Positions 1-13,137 of a DNA stretch of 64,000 bases are shown piece by piece. The notes beneath the pieces were generated by a model, which had not been told where the DNA came from, searched no databases, and saw only the letters and a list, made by a program, of their open reading frames with translations. The position numbers and the translations under genes are program-made. Within the stretch, counting starts at the first letter, position 1. Every line of letters begins with the position of its first letter. Origin of the DNA: Hyaloscypha bicolor E (Eukaryota; Ascomycota; Leotiomycetes; Helotiales; Hyaloscyphaceae); assembly GCF_002865645.1 (NCBI RefSeq), contig NW_020194552.1:310001-374000 (forward strand), written 5' to 3'.

Positions 1-1290
1 AGCAACCAATTCCCCACCCATGCTCCATTGCTCTGGGCCTCTCCAATCCATCCCTTGGAACGATCTTCAGAAGATGAAGGAACAGCCGAGGAGGCCGTGG
101 AGGTCGTGGAATGGAACCGCCAGGCGCAGAGGGCTCCCCAACCAATCACTCAGCTCAAGACACGACAAACAGGTCGATTACCCGCATTGATCGCTGGGAG
201 CCACGAGGCAGCTTGTGCGGCAAGTGCTCAAGGACGGCAGCATCACTGGTCTCATGGTTGATCTGTGGTTGGTCTCAGATGTCTTGAGTCTGACTGCCAA
301 ATTCATGCGAGAGCCAAGCGGTGCAAGGCGACGCCTGATGTCCGCTGCTGGGGCCTGCTCATCGTACTGAGCGCCACAGAACACGCAAACAGCCATGATC
401 TGTGACACCCAACCACTCACAGACGCTTTCGGTGCCTCCTACCACTCAAGGATCCATGCTCATGGCATGACCCAGCAGCAGGCTGCAGCAGGCGTGGTGC
501 AGTCGCAGAAGCTCAGAAGTCAGAACGGAGCATCAAGAGGGTTGTGCCGTGTTGGCCCGTCCCACACGCACGACGCCCGCCCTGCCCAGCCCTGCCTGGC
601 AAAGCACAGACAGCGAATGCCTTTAGGCCATGCAACTATTTTGAGCAGGCTTGTGACTGCAGGCTGGGGGAGCGGGCTCTGAATGCAGGTTGACGAGTGG
701 GTCACAAGTATTCGCGCAAATTTCTCTGGCCTTGAGGGCGTGTCTTTTCGGCTTAGCTTCTCGTCTTAGTTTTCTGGCACCCCGGCGAACTGCTTCGTGA
801 GTAATTACTTGGCTCAATCTTAGTGGGAGGACTGGGCCCCAAGATGATGACCCCTTCCGTGACGGTTGGAGCCCACACCTGGGTCCATGACCCACTCCTG
901 GGCCATTAATCATATCCCCTGCTCTGGGAAGCCTCGTCGCTGGAGCCCCCCCAGTCAAAACGATTGTCGATATGTAAACCCGCCGTCCGGCCCCCCGCTT
1001 CGAACCTCATCTCAACCTCCCGCTACCATCAACTCACCACCACGACGCTTCCTGCTTCGCCATTCTCCCTCATCGTCGCCTTCATCGAACTCCTCCACTA
1101 CATCTCTACCTGAGAGCCTAGCCTCCTCTTCGCGACCACTTCTCCATCAACACCTCGTCGACCCCAGGCACTCGCACCAGCTGTTAGGATTCGCTCTATC
1201 CAGAGGTCAAAGGCCACATTTTCTTTCTGTTCTTTGGACCATTCCACAGGATCCCATCCGTAGGACTTGAACTTGGTTTTCATTTTTGCC
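1..1290. other. Upstream region of the protein kinase gene, no gene seen
   Basis: No open frame here looks like a protein and nothing matches a family I know. The last 300 bases are C/T rich with many short pyrimidine runs, as in many fungal promoters and 5' leaders, and run directly into the kinase start codon. Confidence 0.5.
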
Positions 1291-2795
1291 ATGTATAACA
1301 ATGGTCTATTGACACCGCCTTCAACACCACCACCGCAATCAGAACATCAACCACAGTGTCCGCCACCTACACCCGAATCACGGATAGGTAAACACCTTGG
1401 GAAGTCGCTGCAGTTGAAGGGGATACTAGGGACGGGAGCCTACGGAGTTGTGTACTCCGCGTTCGACCACTGCACCCAAAATTGGTATGCGGTGAAAGCC
1501 TTGAGCAAAACCAATGCCAATGGAGAACCTTTGGATAGAAGACAGCGGGAATTCCAATCCAGGGAGATCCAACTTCATTACTCAGCCTCAGCACACCCTA
1601 ACATAGTTTCCATGCTCAAGATTTTGGACGACCCAGATTGCACATATGTCGTTCTGGAGTACTGTCCAGAGGGCGACCTTTTCTCCAACATTACGGAGAG
1701 GGGAAGGTATGTTAGCAATGACAGGCTTGTCCAGCAAGCATTTCTCCAAATCTTGGATGCCGTGGAACATTGCCACCGTTTGGGTATCTACCACAGGGAC
1801 CTCAAGCCGGAGAATATCTTAGTCTCCAACTCAGGAAACAAAGTACTCCTTGCAGACTTTGGGCTTGCAACCACGGACTCCGAGTCAGAGGACCACGGCT
1901 GCGGATCGACCTTCTACATGTCACCAGGTAGGCCTTCTTGTTCACTCCTCCCCCCCCTTTACCCACTAACCATTTTTATTTTCATTTAGAATGTCTGGAC
2001 CAATCTTCAAGGAAGCCATCATACCGATGCGCTCCCAACGACATTTGGTCCCTTGGAGTCATTCTTGTCAATCTTACATGTGGCCGCAATCCATGGAAAC
2101 AAGCTTCCGCTGAGGATTCCACATACAAGGCTTTCACCAGGAACCCAGATTTTTTGAAGACAATTCTCCCCTTGTCTGATGAGCTGAACGAGATCCTTGG
2201 CATGATCTTTGCCCGCAACCCAGAGGAGAGGATCACCGTTGGCCAGCTCAAGTACCGCATCTCTCAGTGCTCCAACTTCTCGGCTCCACCCCAGTCTCAA
2301 CAACAGCTCCCTACACCACCACACTCACCCTGCCAAGTTGCATTCGAACCCGAATGTGCTTCACCATCACCTATTTCTTTCGACTGTTCCGACGACGGCT
2401 CCATCAGTTCCGACGAAGGATCCTTAATCAGTTCCTGTTCAACTCTGTCCGACAACACCGATTCCGATTCCGGCTACGAGTCCATGGAATCAGAGCCCTA
2501 CGAAATTGTCGACCCAGCAGTTGGACAGCCCAAAGTGCAACGGCCCGTTGAACAAACCCCGTTTTCGCACCAGGCATACGTTCTTCCTTCCCAGCAGGAA
2601 TACAATGGAAACCCGTACGGAGTTCCTCCCAAACCAAGCCTTTGGACATACCAGACCCAGAATTGGGGACAAACCTATGAGCAACAATATGAACAGATGC
2701 ATGCTGTACCTCAACATGTCCATGCTGTTTATCCCTTTTGCCAACCTGCCCTTTTCTCCTCTCCTTACCCATTTGCAAGAGAAGCGGTCTGGTAG
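1291..2795 (+). CDS. Serine/threonine protein kinase, Ran1/Sks1-like
   Basis: Predicted join(1291..1927,1990..2795), 480 aa. The 62-bp intron starts GTAGG, carries a perfect ACTAAC branch site, and restores the activation-segment SPE motif across the junction. The protein has a Pro-rich N-terminus (1-40), then a complete kinase domain: glycine loop GTGAYG near 47-52, ATP lysine K69 in AVK, catalytic HRDLKPEN near 168-175 and DFG at 189-191. The last 150 or so residues are low-complexity, rich in Ser, Asp, Glu and Gln/Tyr, without a known domain. The overall type resembles the fission yeast Ran1/Pat1 and budding yeast Sks1/Ksp1/Vhs1 kinases, which link nutrient status to growth and meiosis; that role is inferred from family only. 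An in-frame TTG lies upstream, but ATG 1291 is the first Met. Confidence 0.9.
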
Positions 2796-5700
2796 AGAGG
2801 TACTCCCCTTTCCTTTATAGCGTGACTGGTCTCGAACATGTTAGTTCTTCTAGCTTGCTTCCATCAGCTTCCGCTTGGGATACTCCGGACAATCCAGTGG
2901 AAAAACAGGACACTGGTTCCGTCATCATTCACCCCTTTGGACTCTTCGCCCCATTTCAAGGACTCCATGGACATAACCACTTGAGACGCTGTCTCGGTGG
3001 CAAGCACGGCAATCCATGAAGACTTTAATCGCACCATGGCCACTCACAGCCAAGGACATATGTACCAAGGCAGGCAACACTGCCCCACATCACACTGCCG
3101 TGGACGGCACCAAAACCACACCAAAAAGCGAAAGAAAGCCCTGTCTTGGAACTTCTTCTTTAAACAGATCATGTCGTTATACAAAAACCTCCTGTACAGA
3201 CTTTTATTACATATGTTCTCTTCTTCATCCAAGCAAGGCGCACCGGATTTGCAGCGTTAAAATGGCAGGCTATTTCTTATGAAAGACGTTGGAAATATTT
3301 TACAGTTATTCTAATTATCTATTTTTTCGTTTGCTTTGTTTGGCGTTTAATTTGGTCCAGAGCTGGCACGCTCTGGCGGAATGGGAGGCTGGGAATATCT
3401 GAAGCATTTTGTGCAGCGTAATAGAACGCTTGCATTGGAGTCTTGTCTTTGGGCTAGATGTCTCGATCTTGTTGCACGTTTCTTCTACCATATATGTTTT
3501 CTACTTTCGTTGAGAAGAATACCCGATGTGTGTTGTGTTGCAGGCAGATTCGTGGTGTTTTGGAGCTGGGGAAGATACCGGTAGACGCTTGTCTCGATGG
3601 CTTGGAGAATTTAGACGCTGCATTCGTGTGGTTGTCACTATATACGTTTGTAGGTCTCTTGGCCTGCATCAATTTTGGGTTGGAAGGGAGGACACATGGA
3701 AGGAAATGGGCTCGGGTTGTACAGGTATCGAAGACCATGAAGATATGAACCGAGACTCCCTCGAGCTCGATGTTGGCACGAAAATACACTACCAGATTCA
3801 CATCTACCTCAAACAACACTTGCCTCATGCGCGTCAATCCATCTTGAAAGTGATATTCGGTGATTCTCAGCCATAACCCAATGATGTCAAGAACGTCATC
3901 ATACAATCAACATCAAACCCCCCCTTCGATGCCAAGATTTCGGTACCCAGGATACCAACCTCGTATCTCAACTTTACCCAGATTCAAAATGCCAACAATT
4001 CCGGGCTCACTTACCTCACGCCTCTCGTGTCGTCTCTTGTCATCCCACACCACCAGCCCAAACAAAAACAACAAAATAATATCTCACGTCCCAAAATCAT
4101 AACACCTTCTTCACCGCTCCGCTCATTCCCCTGCCTCGTCTCCCTTCACCAACCATTCATATTCCAGAACTCAGCACGGGAATTAAACCCCATCCCAAAT
4201 TACGATGCAACCTGCATCAGCCCTCTCTCCCTCCCAACCACTGCCCCCTCCCTACTATCGCAACCATCCGTACCCAAAATGCTTATCAGCGCACTTGATA
4301 GGTTGTCCGCCTTCATTGGATGAGGAAGCAAGCCTCCGTCCGCCTCGTTTCGCCTTACATTTCCTTCCCCCTCCCCGACCTGCCACTCAGCGGCCAGCGA
4401 ACGCACACCACCTCCCCCACCTCTCACACACATCTACTTAAAATGCACAGCGAATTACAAGTGCAGGCAGGGGATGCGGGAAAACGTGCGTCCGTCCGGG
4501 ATTGAGGTGTGCGTTGCGTGGCAAGACTGAACTTGTTTTCCTTGTTCCCGCTGCAGAAGGTGGTGCAGCGATGCAGATGCGCGGGGCTGGGAATGGAAGG
4601 CTGGGGAAAAGTGCGATTGGTTGGAGGTGAGGGAGGGGGTGATTGGTGGAGGCGATATGTGGGTTGCAGTGAGGAGGGTGAGTTGCAGTGATGCTCCTGC
4701 AGGATGGCGGATGAGATGGATGATGGCCGAGAATGTGCAGTAGCAGTAGGGCAGGCTTCGGTTGGATCGGGAGACAGCGAGTCAGGGCTGAGAGGGAGAG
4801 GTTGGATGAGTTGGTCAGCTGATGTGGTGGACGCTCATTGCTTAGGTGTAGTGACTTCCTAATTTGGTATCTTGGGAGTAGGTTGAAGTTGGAGTTGACT
4901 TTAACTCAGACTTTGGGACCGGAGAGCCCGTACCCCTTTTTGGGACTGCGGTAACAGCGGGAGCTACTTGGTTTTCGACAGTAAAAATTAGATCAGGGGT
5001 TAGTCGACGGCTTCTATTTCTGAACCGTGGTTACATTTTAAAGCTATTTTGCAGGAAACTCTTGGAACATAGACGGTGCGACCGGAATAACCCATTAGGC
5101 CCCAGAGTTGAGTAGAACGATTTGTCAATTGAGGAATGGGATGAAGAAGAGTTTGGTTATCATGAGTTCAACACACAATGCTCTTTGAACTGAGTCAGCT
5201 TTGTTGAACGAGGCTTCAAATCTAGTGACTACCCAATGTAACCATGGCCAGAGAAGGGGAGACATTGTATTTTCTCGTCTGACGAAATTGCACGTAAAGT
5301 GCGTTTTTCTGTGGAGTTAGTGTTCAGCTCAGGAACACTTTTGCAGTATCGGCTCCAATGAGACCAGGAGCCGCGTAATCCATGATCTTGGCTTCTTACA
5401 GTATTTCAGCCCATTTGCATGTCGTAAGGCGGACAAGCACCGTTTGGGTACTTCCCGTCGAGAAGGCTACCACAAGGTCGGAAGTGGGGCCTCCCTCGCC
5501 TTAGCCTTATCAAATACAGCAGCATCATCGTAACACATCAACCTCCTCCGAAGCATCCGACATGATCAAGCATCCACAAAACCCTCGGACAAATGTCCAT
5601 CTGCGCTGAATCGTCAGCACACAAAAATCTCCAACCGTCTTACCCTCCCCACTAGTCAATTGACTTCTCACCCCTCGTCTCAGGGCCGCCGTACCTGTAA

Positions 5701-8700
5701 GACTTTCGGCGAGGTCAGAAACTCAATCCCAGTTCCAAGACTTGAAGATGATCTCACGCCTTCTCGTTCCAACCACTTGCAGCCAAGAATCGCAGCTTAG
5801 ACTGAACTCAATCATCCTCCAGAAGTTTCTTCGCAGCCAGCCCCGGAAACCATGCTTCCCGTTCGTCTGCACATAGCCTAGATGCATTTCCAGTGTCGCC
5901 TCTACCTGCCAACCTCCTAGAAAGTCAAGAAACCAGCCAAGTAGTCAAGATCGTTGCGCACGAGGAGCTTCCCAGCCCCCAAAAGTAGATCCCAGAAGCC
6001 GCCGTCAAACAAGCTGACGAAGTCAAACGTGCCTTCTGCTCCTGCCATTCGCCTGCTCTCCTCTTCCTATTCACACCGCCTGTTCTCGCGATGATCTGTG
6101 CGAAAGTAGAAGCAAGTAGTGTAGGGTCACGGCCTCACGCAGTAGAACCAACGAAAGGGCGACAATGCGAGTTCCAAACCCGCAGCTGTGGGTGATCATC
6201 GCCGGAACCTCGGTCATCTGTGCGCAAATTCCGAATACCTGCGCCAGAAATAGGATGCCTCTGTGCACTGTGAAATCACATCACACTCGGCCTGCGTACA
6301 AGGCATGAAGTTTTCCTCGGCCTTGGGATGAAAACCCGCAGATTACCGGTGTGCCGCCTCTGAATTAGGGTTTGCGGTCAAAGCGCAAGGGTATCGAAAT
6401 GTCCAATTCGGTAACTTCCAGACCACGAGGTCGCTGTCCCAGCGCATTGGTCAGGTCATGATTTGGGTGTGTGATCAACGGCGACTCGCCGTTGGGACTC
6501 CCAGCCAGACAGACATCGCTGACGGGAGTGAGTGACAAGAATGAAGAACCAACAATCCGTCAGCGCTTTCCTCTGCATCCAGCCAGCCCCTCAGCTTATC
6601 GATAGCAAGCTGCCCCTGCACCCCGCTACTGTGCTGTAAGTATCCTGCATCCTGACACGACTCGTGGCCTTGCCTCCCTCGGCAGAGATCGATGTCAAAC
6701 ACCACGCTATCGAAACGGCGTCGGCTTCCTCCCTCCATCCAATCCATCGTCTCAAGCCTCCACCACGTTCGATTTCTCGAATCGATCGAACACAGATTCG
6801 ATCTGCGGTGCTTTAGTCACAATCCCAATCCCCATGGCTGCTCATCCCTCCTGTAACACCACGAATAACACCACTTGTCACCTCCCGCTTCAGTACAAGG
6901 GAGGGGTTGGGACCTCGTTTGAACTGCAGATCTCATTCTCCTCCAAGTGACATCCCACATCACTCCCGTGTCCCCTAGTCCATCTCATGACATTCCTGCC
7001 CTCGGAAAATTCCCAAAACATCGATTCCCATGGAACATCAGACATGGCTTACAGATGGCTGGCTGGTGAAGGAAGGGAACAGGGTTCAGTACATTCGTAA
7101 AGAGGCCTGAATGTCAAGCTCTCTCCGAAGCGATGCAAGGGAGCATGCGGTGTTGAGGCACGGACGTTGGAACATGCCATGCGACGAAACTTGTTTTTTC
7201 TCAGTCCTCTCATGCGGAAGTGAGGTGGTGTTTGTGAGCTGTCATTTTTGAGGTGGGGAATGAGGCCCCGTTCTGCCTTAAGAACGAGGTTGATCATGTC
7301 GAGGGCGTAGGAGATGGTGAGCATGTGACTTTGAAGATTTTTTTTTCGTAAATGTTGTCGTCCCGTGATGAAGTCTCAATATCCAGGTGAAATAATGTGA
7401 AGTGTCGAGAATAAGGAGGCAGGCTTGGAGAGAGAGCATTATATGTTGCGTTTGAAGTCGATTCCGAAATCGACCGAGTTGTCACGTGATATCCACGTGA
7501 TTTGCGCCCAGCAATGTGCTGTTCGTGTTTACAGCCAGAGGTCAGATGAGAAGAAGGTAGCCGAAATTAAGTTTAGAGAACGCGAACTTTCCCGAAGAAG
7601 GTATTCACTTCGACAAAATGACGCCTTCCCGAAGCTCCCGTCTAGGTCCCATCCTCTATTAGGTTGGATAGGCCTCACTACCACCGCTTTCGGAAGGGCG
7701 TAGCAAGTCGAAGACCTCACCACACTTGGCTACCCTTCATCTGGGTCATAAGCTAGCCTACATAACCACACACTCCTCCAATCCTTTTCTTCTTCTTCAT
7801 CGATCAGCACACTCCATTTTCTCCACTATTGGCAAATCTCTTCCTACTTCATCACCGCACTTTACAACGATATTTTTTATTGCACTGAACACAAATACCA
7901 ATATCTGAAGCTAAGACGAAGACTAAACAATGAACAAAAACATCCCAATCGATCGCTCAGTCGCCCACAACGCCTCACGATCTTCGCTTCGCATTGCACC
8001 GCGGCGGAATCGGTGCCCTCTATAAATCGATGAAACGTTTTCACTTGGCCCCGATGTGCCTTTGGGCACGGAAGCTGTGTGTACGTCTGAGCCGAAATGT
8101 TTGTGCCTTCCTCTTGGTCCGAAGAGATCTCACCTTCGAGGTGCCTCCCAACGAATTGAAGATTTCCGGACAAGTCCACCACCGTTCTGAGCCCCTGCAT
8201 CTAGTCTTAGATGGGTGCTCCGAGAGGACATTGACAAAGAAGCACGATAGGATTTTGAGGAAAGAGCTGAGAGGACACACAACGTGACAAGCAAATCTTG
8301 AAACTCGAGCGATGAGGGAAACCGGTGCAAAACTGTGCTGGAAATTTCGGCTTCGGGAGGCTTTCAAAGTGGGCCGGCCCGCTGATACCACGAAAGAGAC
8401 TCGAGAGAGATCTTTAGAATCCTTGGGTCCCAGGTTGGAACGAGTACCAAAAATCACGTGACTGCAGAAAGAAAAGGGGTCTCGCTAAGCACCCCCTTAT
8501 TTTGACGACGTCGCAATCTTCAGAATGAAAACACAGGAAAACTCGGGCGTAAATATGCTGAACTTGCAGCCGAATTCATTTAAACACGAATAGAAGAGGT
8601 TCTGTAGATTCACAAGCTTCGTTGAGATAGATTCCTGGGTAGGTTTAGAAATTCGAGAGAAAAGGTCGTAGACGATGAAGAATGCATCAATTCTACTACT

Positions 8701-10494
8701 TTTGTACAATTTGACATTGTCGGCGCTTGCCTGGGGTGCAACGATGATGTTTCGTGATTTTCGAATAGCCTTAAAATCGTACAAACTACATCCTAAGCTA
8801 TAATCCTGCATCAGAATTGCCTGTTTCGTGCCAGTGTCGATTCTCCCCCTTTTCAGGAAAGGAATCAAAATGCACTGAACAGTCAGTCACTGCTGTGCAA
8901 GCGCATTGAGTAGCAATCCCTCCCTAACTGTTTTCCTCACTCTTGCGATGTTGAGGTAGGACACGCCTGCTAAGACTTCATGTCGAGCATTGAAGGGCTC
9001 TTGGGATGGTGATATGGCCACCCGGCTTCACACCATCGAGAACTCTCAATGCATACCCGAGGTATAAAAAAAAGCCACTTACTCCAGCACTTGGCCAAAC
9101 CCTCGACCTCATAATTCTCATCATGATTACCAGCAATTGCGTCATTTCGGCTCAGGTTGCGCTGTCTTCAAACCAGCTTTGGCTTGCCAAGAAGTATCCA
9201 GAGAGCATATCATCTGGATATAAATATGGTTCATGTCAGTTCATAGTCTCCTGATTTACCCCAGTGAGGTGCCTTAGATTTAAGTTGACAGCTTTGAGAA
9301 AAATTGGAAGAGGCAGCTCCATCCAGGTAGGATGGTTCCTGGTTGGTAAAAAAACACGAGATGGTATGCTATCGAAAATTTTCAACACTGAGCGAGGACT
9401 AAATCAAAAGTTGGGTGGTGTGAGGTTTGGTGCGAGGCTCAAACTCAGGTTGCAATTCCCGGCTCCAGGGAAGGGTATGAGGTATGAGCCCAGCATCCTA
9501 GGGCAAACGGGTAGCTTTTGGCACAGATGAAATTGACCATTGCAATTCATATTTCTGGAAGACAATATTGTGCGTGTGTGCGTTTCGAGGTATCTTAGTA
9601 CTCGCACAAAAAATAAACAAATCTGCAGACATGCAACATAATTCGTGGCTCAGTGCTACTGAGCTAACCGCGCCCGGTCAACTCGCCCGGTCTCGAACGA
9701 CTCAGACAGATGACAGAGAAGCGCGAGTCTATCCTCAACACGAAATAACGAAGCAACCACAAGACAGAACAGATTGGTGCAAATACAGCTGGTTTCAATT
9801 GCGGGTACAACCAGGTAGAAGAAAAGATATGCACTTGCAGAACAGTTAAAGGCTATACTTCACGAAGTACGACCAACGATTTCGCCAAGAATTTCTTCAT
9901 GGTGGTCACCGCCAGTTTCTAGATAAGATGTCTAGAATTTGTTATGCAGTAATCGCAATCCACATCGCCGACCAAGTCACCCTCCCTCCGCCAAGCTGGA
10001 AACATCCGCTGAGAATCCGCCGTCCTCTAGCCCAAGTCTCGAGTATCGCAACCCTTCTCTTGCCCCAACTGAGAGGGTAAGTTGGAGTGAGGGCGCCCGT
10101 TCCTTGACGTCATTGACGTGGGCGAAGGGTGTTGCTTTGTCATCGAATCCCTTCGGTCTGCATCGTCGGAAGACCCAACTCCAATAACCTAGAAGCATAT
10201 CGTTTGCTTGATTCCCATATCATCGACCTTGTGTTCGTGATATGGGAGCTGGGTATTGGGCCGTCCATAGTGATGATCCTAGACCGTCCGATTGAGACTT
10301 TCGACAACTCGGTTGAGAAAATTGATGGGTGTTAATAAAGCTCCACATCGGTCTGGCCTCAATCATCGGCCATGAATCATATATTATGAAAGAATGTCGA
10401 ACACTGCCAAGAAATACCAATGATCGGTTACATGATTTGATATCATAATCCGGATGGTCGAGTAGATTGATGTAGGTTCCGTGTATATCGTGCT
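2796..10494. other. Long stretch without a recognisable gene (7.7 kb)
   Basis: The first several hundred bases are probably the kinase 3' UTR. Open frames further on are short, overlap on both strands and have skewed compositions; none shows a domain, signal peptide or plausible exon chain. The longest (3454..3906 minus, 150 codons; 8497..8868 minus, 123 codons) have no family resemblance. The stretch at 4550-4800 is G-rich on the plus strand. This could be true intergenic DNA, non-coding RNA or decayed repeats; I cannot tell which. Confidence 0.5.
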
Positions 10495-11456
10495 TCAACC
10501 TGTTTTGGGCTTTCGAATGATGACCTTCGTGCCTTCCAACTGCCAACCAACTCCATGGGCCTTGGTCAAGGAGTACCACGTTGAGTTGGTGTATTCTTCC
10601 AGGGCAGGCAAATCAATGCTCAGGTAACTTCGTCCAAGGCACTTCAAAGCCTGTTTTTTAATCCCTTCTTCAGCAAATTCCATGAGTTTGGCCTTGTGCC
10701 CATCCACGCTGCGTCGAATTCTCCAGAACATGAAGTAATTGTCATGAGCCAGAGCTTGTAAAATCGCGTCGACCTTGGCGTCGTGAAGTCGGTACTTCTG
10801 CCTGACCACATAAGCTTCAGCCAAATCATTCTGTCGACAGGCAAGATCCAAGACCAGATACCCCACAAACTCCTGAAGCTCAGCCTTTGAAAGAGGTAAG
10901 ATCGCGTGCATTCGTTTGAGTAGGTGCAGAATTGCGGGGTGGTATGACTCCATATTTTTCACCAGTATCGACAGGCGGATGCAGAAAATATACGCTTGAA
11001 TCGAGAAGCTGTCCACCCTGCCCGAAGCCACAATTCCCTCGCGCAGTTTTCGCATTGCCATCATTATAATTGAGAGGTCCTTTTGGCCGGCAGCGTCAAG
11101 ACTCGAGTCAGTGTTGCTGGGTCGCACTCCTGGGGTCGAAGGAGGAGGTTGTTGTGTCTTGCCGTTTTCGGTCGAGAGGCTCAATTGCCCAAGCCTTCGC
11201 AGAAGCTCATCGGCTTTTCCAGCAGCCGAGCAGAATGCCATGTATCGCTCGACAATCTTCGTATAGTATCGCTCTTGTGTCTTGTAGTCCAGAAGCCTGT
11301 GTCTCGTGTCAGTAACAAGCACGCATCTGCGGTCGCGGGGCTGACCTACCTGTTGTCGCCCTTCGAGGGCAGGCCGATGACCTCGAGAGGGTCGACATTG
11401 ACAGGTTTCAATCGACTCCATGGCCCTGGGTTCGAGCGGCCACCGCGCGCCGACAT
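10495..11456 (-). CDS. CSN8/PSMD8/eIF3K-like (PCI-type) protein of unknown role
   Basis: Predicted complement(join(10495..11296,11350..11456)), 302 aa. The 53-bp intron joins SKGDNR to LLDYKTQERYY in frame, giving one continuous conserved block. Exon 2 is helical, with a C-terminal segment (VDGHKAKLMEFAEEG, ALKCLGRSYLSIDL) typical of the CSN8/PSMD8/eIF3K fold shared by COP9 signalosome, proteasome lid and eIF3 subunits. I infer a scaffold-type helical protein; the complex it belongs to is not shown by the sequence. The start at 11456 (MSARGGRSNPGPW) was chosen because the conserved block begins just after it; an earlier in-frame Met at 11597 adds 47 residues that look untranslated. It is divergent from the PAQR gene. 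Confidence 0.75.
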
Positions 11457-11775
11457 TGAAGATATTCGAGGACGGCGTGGGGGTGGATGGGAAAAGTTGG
11501 AGATGACGGTGATGCAGGAACATGTGAAGAGGCCACCCAAATTTGTCGCCTCTTCAAGCGCGTCGCCGAGGTCGACCCTTCCAAACTCGCTCCACAATCC
11601 TCAACAAATTTCATCGTGGGTAGGCTTCCATATAATGCCTGGCTGTGCCTTTCTTCTTTCTCATTTGCATTTTCCTTTCTGATCTCACAACGTAACAGAA
11701 GTCTTTTCCTGCCCGTACATTTGCTGCTCGCAGTGCCTCCCCAAAAGCTCCTCTTACCAGATCCAACTGTCTTCC
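11457..11775. promoter_or_regulatory. Shared intergenic promoter region of a divergent gene pair
   Basis: Only 319 bp separate the two start codons of the CSN8-like gene (minus) and the PAQR gene (plus), so both core promoters must lie here or overlap the 5' leaders. A pyrimidine-rich stretch (11630-11700) lies ahead of the plus-strand start. No individual factor site is claimed. Confidence 0.5.
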
Positions 11776-12799
11776 ATGTCAGTCCGGCAAAGGAGGCCTT
11801 CGGCAACCGAAGTCATCACAGATGCAGCCAAGAGCCTCGAGAAGAAGATCGAAAGTGCTCTGACTGTGCTCTGGGATGATCTTCCATCATGGCAGCAGGA
11901 CAACCACTACATTCAGTCCGGGTATCGACCCGCGTCCGCGTCTTTCAGGAGGTCTTTTGCCAGCTTGGGCTATTTGCACAATGAGTCGGTCAACATATAC
12001 TCTCACTTTGTCGGAGCAGTCGTATTCTCGGGCTTGGCTGTTGTCTTGTATACAGCGATCAAGCCAAGATATGACACTGCGGCAACGTCGGATATTTGGG
12101 CATTTGCCTGCTTCTTTACTGGAGCTGCTTTGTGTTTAGGGATGTCCGGAACGTACCACACTATCTCGAACCACTCTCCAATTGTCAGCAGAATGGGAAA
12201 TAAGCTGGATTATGTTGGGATTGTCTTTCTCATAACTGGAAGCTTCATCCCAAGCGTATTCTATGGCTTCTATTGCCATCCTCATCTGCAGGAGTTCTAT
12301 TGGACCATGGTATGATCCTCCATAATACTATACACATAGCCCAGTGATTAATCTTACTTTCAGATATGCTCAATTGGCCTTGGATGCGCCTGTGTTTCCA
12401 TCTTTGATCGATTCAGAACCCCAGCCTGGCGTCCATACCGAGCTGGGATGTTCGTTGCAATGGGTCTCTCTGCGATCTTTCCAGTGTTTCATGGTCTCGA
12501 GCTTTACGGGGCCGACGAGATGCGTAACCGCATAGGATTGACTTGGCTGGTTCTGCAAGGGTTCTTGTACATCATGGGGGCAGGTCTATATGCTGTAAGT
12601 TCACCCGGGTCGCCTGCCAAGATGGATCTAATTTTCTCAGGCTCGCTGGCCCGAACGATCATGGCCAGGCTCTTTCGACATCTGGGGGAGTTCGCATCAG
12701 ATCTTTCATGTGCTTGTTGTTATGGCTGCAGCATCGCATTTGTACGGCTTGCTGAAGGCGTTCGACTACCACCACGGAGCCCTGGGCTTGAAATGCTAG
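11776..12799 (+). CDS. PAQR / haemolysin-III family membrane receptor (Izh-like)
   Basis: Predicted join(11776..12309,12364..12594,12641..12799), 307 aa; all three exons are whole numbers of codons. It is a multi-pass membrane protein of the progestin and adipoQ receptor family, which includes yeast Izh1-4 (zinc and lipid homeostasis) and human adiponectin receptors. The three zinc-site signatures are visible: SGTYH (Ser124, His128), Asp145 in NKLDYVG, and HQIFH (His274, His278) in the last exon. A soluble N-terminus of about 75 residues ends in the family-typical GYLHNESVNIYSH, followed by about seven hydrophobic segments. Family members are proposed to act as zinc-dependent ceramidase-like enzymes; I infer this by homology only. 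The gene seems intact. Confidence 0.92.
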
Positions 12800-13137
12800 A
12801 CACCCTTGGGTCCAGAGCAAAAATAGAATAAAATCCTGAGATTTGGTCGGATTGCCAAGAGACGCACATGCTGCACACAAAATCAAATGGATCCGCGTGT
12901 CAAATTGATCATGCACAAGTTCTCGTTGACCTCGGTCAGCCTTGTTAAGTTAACACGAGGCTGCCGAGCGCAGCCACACAGCCTCGGGTGAGCCTCGGTT
13001 CATCACGGCATCCGGAATCTGGGGAAGCTTCAACCCCAACTTGCCGATGCTCATTTCAACTCACCACACCACCTCACTTTGCAACCTCCGCATTCTCCTT
13101 TCAATATACAATTGAGCTGTAGCAGCTTTATTCCAAC
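12800..13137. other. Intergenic: PAQR 3' end and dehydrogenase promoter
   Basis: No coding potential seen. The repeated GAGGCTGCCGAG / AGCCTCGG stretch near 12957-12998 can fold, and the last 60 bases are the C-rich leader of the dehydrogenase. Confidence 0.4.

Noticed and set aside
8497..8868. 123-codon minus-strand frame as a gene
   Set aside because: No family, signal or neighbouring exon; isolated in a long gene-free region.
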